Assembly (NCBI GenBank): GCA_012961845.1
Contig: DTYO01000092.1
Location: 1 to 13,148 of the forward strand
DNA: 13,148 nt
DNA from: Thermodesulfobacteriaceae bacterium
Lineage (GTDB): Bacteria > Desulfobacterota > Dissulfuribacteria > Dissulfuribacterales > UBA3076
Direction of reading: 5' to 3'
Shown here: one piece after another, positions 6,546 to 13,148 of the stretch
Layout of the letters: every line of letters begins with the position of its first letter
Numbering within the stretch: the stretch's first letter is position 1
Position numbers and translations under genes: made by a program
Notes under the pieces: model-generated
Seen by the model: only the letters and a program-made list of their open reading frames with translations
Database searches by the model: none
Told to the model about the DNA's origin: nothing

Positions 6546-6549
6546 GGAG
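6546..6549 (+). promoter_or_regulatory. Ribosome binding site supporting the TTG 6556 start of fliR
   Basis: GGAG lies 6 nt upstream of TTG 6556. It falls inside the reading frame if translation starts at TTG 6541, which lacks any purine-rich motif upstream. Confidence 0.45.
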
Positions 6550-6555
6550 CGGAAA

Positions 6556-7350
6556 TTGATAGAAACAGATCTTCTCACATGGATGCTTGACTATTACAGG
6601 GTCTTTGCTCTGACAGCAATGAGAATAGGGGTTTTTCTCTTTATGATGCCGGTGTTCAGCAGCAGAACCATTCCGGGGCGGGTCAAAGCGGCTGCAACAC
6701 TCGTCATTGCCACCGTGCTCACTCCCGTGGTCCCCTACACTCCGGATCAGCTGCCTGAAAATCCGCTGGAATTCGCCTTGATGGCTGCAGCCGAAGTGTT
6801 CATAGGCATGACTCTGGCCCTGATCATCAGGCTTATCTTTGGTGGACTGCAGCTGGCAGGCCAGATGATAGGCTTCCAGATGGGCTTCAGCGTGGCCAAC
6901 ATAGTCGATCCGGGGTCCGGTACCCAGTCCACGATCATAGTTCAGATGGCATACATGATTGCGCTGCTTCTTTTTCTGGCCTCAAACGGACACCTCATGA
7001 TTCTGCAGACTGTTTACGAGAGCTTTTCTCTACTGGCACCAGGAGAACTGAACCTTCACCAGTCCCTATCAGATCTCATACTGGAAACGGGGCAGGAAAT
7101 GTTTGTTCTCTCCGTAAAATTGATGGCACCCGTTATGGCCATCCTGCTGTTTTCCCAGGTGGCACTGGGCATCCTGGCAAAGACTGTGCCTCAGATAAAT
7201 CTGCTGATCATGAGTTTCGGCCTCAACATCGCCCTGGGTCTGTTCTTTTTCGGCCTGTCACTGCAGCTATTCTGGCCGGTGTTTGCCAAGGCCCTGAACA
7301 GGGGAATTAAGCTCGTCCCAGTTGCCATGAAGATAATGTCAGGGGGATGA
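6556..7350 (+). CDS. fliR: Flagellar type III export-gate protein FliR
   Basis: About 264 residues with multiple membrane helices. FliR features are MRIGVFLFMMPVFSSRTIPGRVKAA near the N terminus, EVFIGMTLALIIRLIFGGLQ, QMIGFQMGFSVANIVDP and LGILAKTVPQINLLIMSFGL. One FliR copy completes the FliP5-FliQ4-FliR1 pore. The start is uncertain: TTG 6556 has GGAG at 6546-6549 with ideal 6-nt spacing, while TTG 6541 (five residues longer) has no visible ribosome site, and the first ATG is 6583. No ATG lies at a sensible position, so a TTG start is likely either way. Confidence 0.93.
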   Translation: MIETDLLTWMLDYYRVFALTAMRIGVFLFMMPVFSSRTIPGRVKAAATLVIATVLTPVVPYTPDQLPENPLEFALMAAAEVFIGMTLALIIRLIFGGLQLAGQMIGFQMGFSVANIVDPGSGTQSTIIVQMAYMIALLLFLASNGHLMILQTVYESFSLLAPGELNLHQSLSDLILETGQEMFVLSVKLMAPVMAILLFSQVALGILAKTVPQINLLIMSFGLNIALGLFFFGLSLQLFWPVFAKALNRGIKLVPVAMKIMSGG

Positions 7351-7407
7351 CAATTAATATCCAGTTGATGAATTTAGATTGATGAATAACAACTGACAGA
7401 CAAAGAT
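7351..7407 (+). repeat. AT-rich fliR-flhB spacer with direct and inverted repeats
   Basis: This 57-bp gap holds two copies of TTGATGAAT (7365-7373 and 7379-7387, 14-bp period). They lie inside a weak CAGTTG (7362-7367)/CAACTG (7390-7395) inverted repeat. There is no clear Shine-Dalgarno sequence before the flhB ATG. No T run follows, so this is not an intrinsic terminator. Function unknown. Confidence 0.4.
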
Positions 7408-8487
7408 ATGGCGAAAGACTCTTTCCAGGAAAAAACAGAACAGGCCACTCCAAAGCGAAAGGAGGAGGCCCGGAAAAAGGGCCAGGTAGCCAAAAGCAGA
7501 GAGATTTCTTCTGTGGCTGTCCTGCTTTCTGGTCTGCTCACTCTCTTCTGGGGAAGTGCCTTTTTCTATAACCAGACTGGAGGAATACTGCGTCACTATC
7601 TCAGCACTGCAGGGGCCGCAACCATTTCTCAGGACAACATAACAGGCATGGCAGCCCTGGCCATGAAACAGTTCATATGGGCTGTACTACCACTTTTTGC
7701 AGCGGTGTCGGTCGTGTCCATTGCAGTCAATTACCTTCAGGTCGGCCCTGTTCTGTCTCTGGAAGCAATAAAACCCACCTTTTCAAAGATCAGCCCCCTG
7801 TCAGGAACCAAAAGGATCCTTTCGGCGCAGTCTGCTATAGAACTTGCCAAATCCATTTTCAAAATAATCATAGTCGGGTGGATGGCCTTTGCAACGGTCA
7901 GGGACGAGTTCCCTGCGCTTCTCCCCTTGATAGATCAGACTCCTTCCCAGATTCTACAGTATCTGGGAAAAATCAGTTTTACTATCTTTTGGAATACATG
8001 TCTTGTAATGGCTTTGCTGGCCGTACTGGATTTCTTCTTTCAGAAGTGGGAATTCGCGAAAAACCAGCGCATGACCAAACAGGAGGTCAAGGAAGAGCAC
8101 AAACAGACTGAAGGCGATCCGCATGTGAAGTCCAGGATAAAGAGCATACAGAGAGAAATGGCCAGAAAGCGCATGATGGCAGACGTGCCTGATGCAGATG
8201 TCATCATAACTAACCCTACCCGGCTGGCCATTGCCCTCAAATACGATATGGGCAGGATGGACGCTCCTGTGGTCCTGGCCAAAGGCTCCGGAAGAATAGC
8301 TGAAAAGATCAAAGAAACAGGCAAGGAACACCAGATACCAATAGTGGAAAACAAACCACTGTCAAGAAGCCTTTTCAAACTGGTGGAAATAGGCCATGCC
8401 ATTCCGGAAAACCTGTATCAGGCAGTAGCCGAAGTGCTTGCATATGTCTACAGGCTCAAAGACAAAACCGGCAGCGCGGCGGGATAA
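7408..8487 (+). CDS. flhB: Flagellar export switch protein FlhB
   Basis: The 359-residue protein starts with the typical KTEQATPKRKEEARKKGQVA, followed by four membrane helices (about 33-55, 85-110, 147-165, 188-210) and the cytoplasmic linker with EGDPHVKSRIKSIQREMARK. The autocleavage site is at N269-P270 in DADVIITNPTRLAIALKY. FlhB controls the change from rod/hook to filament export by self-cleavage between Asn and Pro (family knowledge). Here the fourth residue of the usual NPTH is Arg; the catalytic Asn-Pro is present. The ribosome site is poor, which could keep expression low. It follows fliR after a 57-bp gap. Confidence 0.96.
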   Translation: MAKDSFQEKTEQATPKRKEEARKKGQVAKSREISSVAVLLSGLLTLFWGSAFFYNQTGGILRHYLSTAGAATISQDNITGMAALAMKQFIWAVLPLFAAVSVVSIAVNYLQVGPVLSLEAIKPTFSKISPLSGTKRILSAQSAIELAKSIFKIIIVGWMAFATVRDEFPALLPLIDQTPSQILQYLGKISFTIFWNTCLVMALLAVLDFFFQKWEFAKNQRMTKQEVKEEHKQTEGDPHVKSRIKSIQREMARKRMMADVPDADVIITNPTRLAIALKYDMGRMDAPVVLAKGSGRIAEKIKETGKEHQIPIVENKPLSRSLFKLVEIGHAIPENLYQAVAEVLAYVYRLKDKTGSAAG

Positions 8488-8496
8488 GGAAGAGGA

Positions 8497-10590
8497 ATGA
8501 CGACCACAGCATTGAAAACTCTATGGACAGGGATCCAGCTCGACAAAAACAACCTGCTGGCTGCAGGAGGAGTTGTGATGATCCTGCTCATCATGGTCAT
8601 GCCCATACCGGCTGCAGCCATGGATCTTTTCCTTGCATTCAACATCACCGCTTCTCTGCTGGTTTTCCTGCTGTCACTTTATGTGGTAAAACCCCTTGAC
8701 TTTCCCATCTTCCCCACACTGCTCCTGATCACCACCCTGTTCAGGCTTTCCCTCAATATTGCATCCACTAGGTTGATACTCCTCCATGGTCATGAAAGCA
8801 CAGAAGCTGCCGGAAGGATCATAATGGGATTCGGCCAGTTCGCTGTAGGCGGCAATTTCGTAGTGGGCGGAATTATTTTTGCCATACTGGTTATCATCAA
8901 CTTTGTCGTGATAACCAAGGGATCCGGGCGAATCGCTGAAGTCGCAGCCAGATTCACCCTTGACGCAATGCCCGGTAAACAGATGGCCATAGATGCTGAT
9001 CTCAATGCCGGTCTGATCGATGAAAACCAGGCCAGGGAACGACGCCAGGAAATTGCTACCGAATCCGAATTTTATGGAGCCATGGACGGCGCAAGCAAGT
9101 TTGTCCGTGGCGAAGCCATTGCTGGCTTGATCATAATGGCCATCAATGTCATAGGCGGCTTCGTAATAGGGGTGCTTCAGCAGGACATGCCGGTCAGCAC
9201 CGCTGCCCAGAGTTATACGCTCCTGACCATTGGGGACGGCCTGGTGTCACAGATTCCGGCCCTCATCATATCAACCGCGGCCGGCATACTGGTCAGCAGG
9301 GCTGCCTCCGACACCAGCATGGGAACGGAATTCATAAGGCAGTTTGCCTTTCATCCAGAAGCCCTGTCAGTTACTGCGGTAATCATATTCGGCTTCGGTG
9401 TGGTTCCCGGACTGCCTACCCTTCCATTTACATTCCTTGGAGCCGGCTTCGGTTTCATGGCATGGATAGCATTCAGGGAGCGCACACTGGAAAAGGAAAG
9501 GACCAGCCAGGTTGAAGAGCAGCCCGAATCATCAAAATCTCCCAAGCTAGGAAGTCCTGAAGAGGTGGAACAGTTTCTAAGCCTGGACATACTTGAGCTT
9601 GAAGTGGGATACGGACTCATACCTCTGGTGGACGAAGAACAGGGCGGCGATCTGCTGGAAAGAATAAAATCGATCAGGTGCCAGTTTGCCCAGGAGATGG
9701 GCATCATCATTCCCCCTCTCCACGTACGTGACAATCTCCAGATCAATCCGTGGGCCTACACCATCCTCATAAAGGGAATCGACGTGGCCAAAGGGGAACT
9801 CATGATGAATAATCTGCTGGCCATGGACCCGGGAGATGCAAGGAGAAAAATAGAAGGCATTCCCACAACTGAACCGGCATTTGGTCTGCCTGCCATCTGG
9901 ATCCCCGAAGCTGCCAGAGAAGAAGCCCAGGCAGCCGGCTATACCGTGGTCGAGCCGTCCACGGTAATCGCCACCCACCTGACTGAAATTATCAGGAACA
10001 ATGCCGGCGAGCTGCTGGGCCGCCAGGAAGTTCAGAAGCTTCTGGACGCTATCTCCAGGAAAAGCCCAAAGGCCGTGGAAGAAGCCACAGGCAGCCTCTC
10101 ACTGGGAATAATACAGAAAGTCCTGCAGAATCTTGTGAAGGAAAGGATCTCGATCAGGGATCTTCTGACCATAGTGGAGACCCTAGCGGATTACGGCCCC
10201 ATGACCAAGGATCCTGACATACTCACCGAATATGTCAGACAGAGGCTGGCCAGGGCCATAGTGAAGCCGCTTGTCAGGACCGATGACACTCTTACGGTTC
10301 TTACCCTCGACCCATCCCTGGAAGAACTGATACATAAGGGCATTCAGCAGACAGAGCACGGCACTTTCCTGACCATAGATCCTGCCACTGCACAGAGGAT
10401 CATACAATCGATCCAGCAGGCAACGGAAGATGTAATCAACAAGGGACATCCGGCAGTAATTATGTGTAATCCGGCTGTCAGAAGACATCTTAGGAAACTT
10501 ATAGAAAGATTCGTAAACAATGTCACAGTACTATCCCATTCGGAAGTACCCAGCAACATTCGGCTGGAAGCGGCCTCGGTAATCAAGTGA
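8497..10590 (+). CDS. flhA: Flagellar type III export-gate protein FlhA
   Basis: The 697-residue protein has the normal FlhA length. The N-terminal half carries about eight membrane helices and the FHIPEP signature region (residues 141-174: KGSGRIAEVAARF, LDAMPGKQMAIDADLNAGLI), including conserved aspartates at 166 and 168 linked to proton-driven export. The C-terminal cytoplasmic domain (about 350-697) forms the nine-member ring that docks chaperone-substrate complexes, with landmarks LEVGYGLIPLVD, PPLHVRDN and VLSHSEVP. The ribosome site AAGGAAGAGGA directly precedes the ATG, and the flhB stop is 9 bp upstream, so the two are probably coupled. Confidence 0.97.
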   Translation: MTTTALKTLWTGIQLDKNNLLAAGGVVMILLIMVMPIPAAAMDLFLAFNITASLLVFLLSLYVVKPLDFPIFPTLLLITTLFRLSLNIASTRLILLHGHESTEAAGRIIMGFGQFAVGGNFVVGGIIFAILVIINFVVITKGSGRIAEVAARFTLDAMPGKQMAIDADLNAGLIDENQARERRQEIATESEFYGAMDGASKFVRGEAIAGLIIMAINVIGGFVIGVLQQDMPVSTAAQSYTLLTIGDGLVSQIPALIISTAAGILVSRAASDTSMGTEFIRQFAFHPEALSVTAVIIFGFGVVPGLPTLPFTFLGAGFGFMAWIAFRERTLEKERTSQVEEQPESSKSPKLGSPEEVEQFLSLDILELEVGYGLIPLVDEEQGGDLLERIKSIRCQFAQEMGIIIPPLHVRDNLQINPWAYTILIKGIDVAKGELMMNNLLAMDPGDARRKIEGIPTTEPAFGLPAIWIPEAAREEAQAAGYTVVEPSTVIATHLTEIIRNNAGELLGRQEVQKLLDAISRKSPKAVEEATGSLSLGIIQKVLQNLVKERISIRDLLTIVETLADYGPMTKDPDILTEYVRQRLARAIVKPLVRTDDTLTVLTLDPSLEELIHKGIQQTEHGTFLTIDPATAQRIIQSIQQATEDVINKGHPAVIMCNPAVRRHLRKLIERFVNNVTVLSHSEVPSNIRLEAASVIK

Positions 10591-10606
10591 CCGGACAGGA
10601 CACCCG

Positions 10607-11902
10607 ATGAACATAAGACGATTTACTGCAAAAAACATAGGCCTTGCACTTGAAATGGTTAAGGAAGCACTGGGGGAAGAGGCTGTCATACTGAAAACAG
10701 GAAAGGTCAGAAAAAAAGATCCTGGCACAGGAAAAATCCATTATTCAACCGAGGTGCTGGCGGCAGTCGATCTTGACCTGGCAAAAGCGGAAAAATCCCA
10801 GACCAGCCCCGGCAACACAAGCAGAAAAAAACGAAAACAGCCTGCAAATAAGCCTGAAAGAGATGGACGGCAAGACCTGAACTCAGGTCCAGAAGACGGT
10901 GGCCTGTCGAGAGAGCTGGAATCCATAAAGAAACTCTTGGGCAGAGTGGTGAAGACGGTACAGGACAACGTCTCTGCTCCGACCGCTCCCTCTGCAATCC
11001 ACCAGAATATGGCTGGTTCGGCTCCCTTACTGGTAATTCACCAGGTGTTTACATCTCTGGGAATTGATCCCGTACTTCAGCAGTCACTGGCCTGCCCCCT
11101 GCTTGCAGCCCTCGAACCCGGTCAAGTCATGACTCCTGACAGGGTCCTGGCCTGGCTGCAGAGATACCTCCTGAGCGGAATCAAGACCGGACCACAGCTT
11201 GAAGACCTTCAGGGGCCTGCCTGGTGGGCGGTAATAGGGCCTACCGGAGTAGGCAAGACCACGACTATCGCCAAGCTCGCGGCCCGGCTCAAGTTTCGGA
11301 AAGGAATGAAGGGGTGTCTGGTAACAGTAGATACATTCAGACTGGGAGGTGTGGAGCAGCTCAGAAGATATGCAGAGCTGATGGACATCCCAATGGAGAC
11401 AGCCAGAAACAGCCAGTCACTGATCAAGACTTTTTCAGACCACAGGGACAAGGATTTCATCCTGGTCGACACCACCGGCAGAAATCCCGGTGACCCGAGA
11501 CACAGGCAAGAGCTGGGAAGAATGTTTGAAGCAGTCCCCGGATTGAAGGGCCAGGTTATTCTGTGTGCCACAGCCAAAAATGAAGATCTGGAAAATTCAA
11601 TAGACTGCTATTCAATGTTTCCGCTAGCAGGATGGACATTGAGCAAGGTGGACGAGACAACGGCATATGGTCCGCTGTACTCACCGGTCATAGATAAACG
11701 GCTTCCCATTTCCTATGTAACCAATGGCCAGAGGGTACCGGAAGACATCATGCCGGCTTCTCCGGGAAATCTCTCGAGACTGTTGATCAATCAAAAACAG
11801 ACAGGTGTCAGCAGGCAGAAAAAAATGAAAACGACATCCTCTCTCCCTTCAGGTCATCATAAATGCAAATTTAATGCTGTTGTGCGACAGGAGTCTTTAT
11901 GA
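10607..11902 (+). CDS. flhF: Flagellar placement GTPase FlhF (SRP-type)
   Basis: This 431-residue protein sets the site of flagellar assembly, usually a cell pole. Residues 1-60 are the B domain (MNIRRFTAKNIGLALEMVKE). A basic, low-complexity linker follows, then N-like and G domains. GTPase motifs are the P-loop GPTGVGKT (211-218), the SRP-specific DTFRLGGVEQLRRYAE (242-257), G3 DTTGR (288-292), G4 SKVDET (346-351) and G5 YVTNGQ (370-375). G3 is usually DTAGR and G4 TKxD. About 35 residues after the G domain look like a disordered tail. AGGA (10597-10600) lies 6 nt before the ATG. Its stop overlaps the flhG start by 4 bp. Confidence 0.95.
   Translation: MNIRRFTAKNIGLALEMVKEALGEEAVILKTGKVRKKDPGTGKIHYSTEVLAAVDLDLAKAEKSQTSPGNTSRKKRKQPANKPERDGRQDLNSGPEDGGLSRELESIKKLLGRVVKTVQDNVSAPTAPSAIHQNMAGSAPLLVIHQVFTSLGIDPVLQQSLACPLLAALEPGQVMTPDRVLAWLQRYLLSGIKTGPQLEDLQGPAWWAVIGPTGVGKTTTIAKLAARLKFRKGMKGCLVTVDTFRLGGVEQLRRYAELMDIPMETARNSQSLIKTFSDHRDKDFILVDTTGRNPGDPRHRQELGRMFEAVPGLKGQVILCATAKNEDLENSIDCYSMFPLAGWTLSKVDETTAYGPLYSPVIDKRLPISYVTNGQRVPEDIMPASPGNLSRLLINQKQTGVSRQKKMKTTSSLPSGHHKCKFNAVVRQESL
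11889..11893 (+). promoter_or_regulatory. Ribosome binding site of flhG inside the end of flhF
   Basis: AGGAG, 5 nt before ATG 11899, is part of the last codons of flhF. With the ATGA overlap it fits stop-start coupling of the two partner ATPases. Confidence 0.6.
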
Positions 11903-12789
11903 ACCAGGCTCAAACCCTCAGAGAATGGAAGATTAACGGCAACATGGCTGAATTCCATAGGAACAGCAGGCATCTGCAACCTGAGCACTGCCCCATGGTA
12001 CTTTCATTCAGCAGTGGAAAAGGCGGAGTCGGCAAGACCAGCGTTGTGACCAACCTGGCAGTTGCAATGGCCGATCAAGGCAAGCGGGTCATGATCCTGG
12101 ACGCCGATCTAGGGCTGGCAAATGTGGATGTAATGCTGGGTCTTACGCCCAAATATACCACCAGACATGTTTTCACAGGAGAAAAAAATCTGGAAGAGAT
12201 ATTGATCCAGGGGCCCGGGGGAATCCTGATCTTACCAGCAGGATCCGGTATTCCGGAGTTACTGAACCTCAACGAGTCTGAAAAACTTTTTCTGCTCAAC
12301 GAAATAGAGGAGCTGGGCCCTTTGGTGGATGTTCTGCTTGTGGATACGGCGGCCGGCATCTCGGACAATGTCATTTATTTCAATATGGCCACCCAGCAGC
12401 GGATCATAGTAGTTACCCCGGAACCCACATCAATAACTGACGCCTATGCCCTCATCAAGGTTCTTGCAAATCAGCACCACATAAAAAAGTTCTCCATCCT
12501 GGTCAACTGGGCCAGAAACGGCCGGGAAGCACACAGGGTCTATCGCCAGCTGTCCACGGTGGCCGACCGGTTCCTTGGGCTCATTTCTCTGGATTACCTC
12601 GGCTGCATTCCCAGGGACGATGCAATCCCCAGGGCGGTATGCCGGCAGAAGACGGTCCTGGAAATGTATCCTGATTGTAAGGCAAGCAAAGGATTTATCG
12701 ACCTCTCAAAGACCATTTTGAACGTCAGGAGTAATAATCATGTTGACGGCAACATCAAATTTTTCTGGAAGCATCTCCTCGGAGCATGA
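11899..12789 (+). CDS. flhG: Flagellar number regulator FlhG (MinD-like ATPase, FleN/YlxH family)
   Basis: The 296-residue protein limits flagellar number and stimulates FlhF GTPase. The N terminus NQAQTLR (residues 2-8) matches the FlhG activator helix DQAxxLR, with Asn replacing Asp. The MinD core shows the deviant Walker A SGKGGVGKT (39-47, K41 and K46), the switch strand ILDADLGLANVDVMLG (66-81) and Walker B LLVDTAAGIS (146-155). The end contains an aromatic and basic segment (FFWKHLL) that may serve membrane contact, as in other MinD-type proteins (inference). It overlaps flhF by 4 bp and fliA by 50 bp. Confidence 0.95.
   Translation: MNQAQTLREWKINGNMAEFHRNSRHLQPEHCPMVLSFSSGKGGVGKTSVVTNLAVAMADQGKRVMILDADLGLANVDVMLGLTPKYTTRHVFTGEKNLEEILIQGPGGILILPAGSGIPELLNLNESEKLFLLNEIEELGPLVDVLLVDTAAGISDNVIYFNMATQQRIIVVTPEPTSITDAYALIKVLANQHHIKKFSILVNWARNGREAHRVYRQLSTVADRFLGLISLDYLGCIPRDDAIPRAVCRQKTVLEMYPDCKASKGFIDLSKTILNVRSNNHVDGNIKFFWKHLLGA
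12727..12731 (+). promoter_or_regulatory. Ribosome binding site of fliA inside flhG
   Basis: AGGAG lies 8 nt before ATG 12740 and fixes the fliA start within the flhG coding region. Confidence 0.6.
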
Positions 12790-13148
12790 TAAAGTCCCCA
12801 AAAAAAAGCCCAGATTAGCACTAAAGGACTATACTGATGACTTCTTTGGATCCGGGAAGAAACTGACACCGGAAAAACGGGAAGAACTTATTCTCAAATA
12901 TACGCCACTGATAAAATACGTGGCCGGAAGGCTCGCAATGCGCCTGCCGCCTCATATATCACCCGACGATCTGGTCAGTTCCGGGGTTATAGGGCTTATG
13001 GATGCCATAGAAAAGTTTGATCCTGCCAAGAAAATCCGTTTCAAGACATACGCAGAATTCAGAATTAGAGGAGCAATTCTGGATGAACTCCGGTCTCTGG
13101 ACTGGGTGCCGCGATCTGTACGGAAAAAATCGGCAGAGCTGGAAAAAA
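12740..13148 (+). CDS. fliA: Flagellar sigma factor FliA (sigma-28), 3' end outside window
   Basis: The open frame runs from ATG 12740 through the right edge (136 complete codons, no stop). After a Lys-rich N terminus of about 45 residues, the sequence KREELILKYTPLIKYVAGRL, RLPPHISPDDLVSSGVIGLM and AIEKFDPAKKIRFKTYAEFR, followed by RIRGAILDELRSLDWVPRSV, is the sigma-70 family region 1.2/2 block typical of FliA. Sigma-28 directs late flagellar genes (filament, chemotaxis) once FlgM is exported. Placing fliA at the end of a sigma-54 operon implies that activator plus RpoN controls sigma-28 supply. An A8 tract (12800-12807) lies in codons 21-23. Regions 3 and 4 are beyond the window. Confidence 0.95.
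   Translation, partial: MLTATSNFSGSISSEHDKVPKKKPRLALKDYTDDFFGSGKKLTPEKREELILKYTPLIKYVAGRLAMRLPPHISPDDLVSSGVIGLMDAIEKFDPAKKIRFKTYAEFRIRGAILDELRSLDWVPRSVRKKSAELEK

Overview
The window is one co-directional stretch (all genes on the + strand) dominated by a flagellar export, motor-switch and regulation operon. The order is fliL-fliM-fliN-fliO-fliP-fliQ-fliR-flhB-flhA-flhF-flhG-fliA, and fliA is cut by the right edge. A polar-type flagellum is implied by the flhF-flhG pair. This gene order, the FlhF/FlhG/FliA tail, the sigma-54-type promoter and an LPS-heptose gene next door fit a Gram-negative, motile bacterium. My best guess is a Desulfobacterota (former deltaproteobacterial) lineage, from general resemblance only; no ribosomal or taxonomic marker is present.

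Left region (1-2613). The window opens inside a gene for an adenine-specific DNA methylase (DPPY motif). Its reading frame runs without interruption into the C-terminal half of an NAD-dependent sugar epimerase, so one open frame ends at 1310 as a chimera. The joint, near 843-864, carries a 10-bp direct repeat, and arginine codon use shifts across it. The epimerase part has lost its NAD-binding and catalytic half and is probably a relic. Ten bases downstream is an intact two-domain gene: a nitrilase-superfamily amidohydrolase fused to an RfaE2/HldE-C-type heptose-1-phosphate nucleotidyltransferase. The epimerase relic and this gene look like the end of a sugar-nucleotide/LPS operon into which a methylase-bearing segment has been joined.

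Control region (2614-2868). This non-coding stretch holds a textbook sigma-54 -24/-12 element at 2802-2818. About 110 bp further upstream is a GTCAAA-AA-TTTGAC palindrome that closely resembles the FleQ box known from Pseudomonas. Together they look like the master promoter of the flagellar operon. I found no convincing terminator in this region.

Flagellar region (2869-13148). FliL is a basal-body/stator accessory protein. FliM and FliN form the rotor switch, FliO/P/Q/R/FlhB/FlhA form the membrane part of the type III export gate, FlhF and FlhG set pole and number of flagella, and FliA is the late-gene sigma-28. Gaps are short or negative (flhF/flhG overlap 4 bp, flhG/fliA overlap 50 bp), consistent with one transcript and translational coupling. 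The proteins have normal lengths, but several conserved sites are unusual: FliM has GSRN where the FliG-contact GGxG motif is expected, FliN carries a FliM-like CheY-docking-type N terminus on a long acidic linker, FlhB has NPTR instead of NPTH, and FlhF has variant G3 and G4 motifs. I saw no tRNA, rRNA, CRISPR array or insertion sequence.
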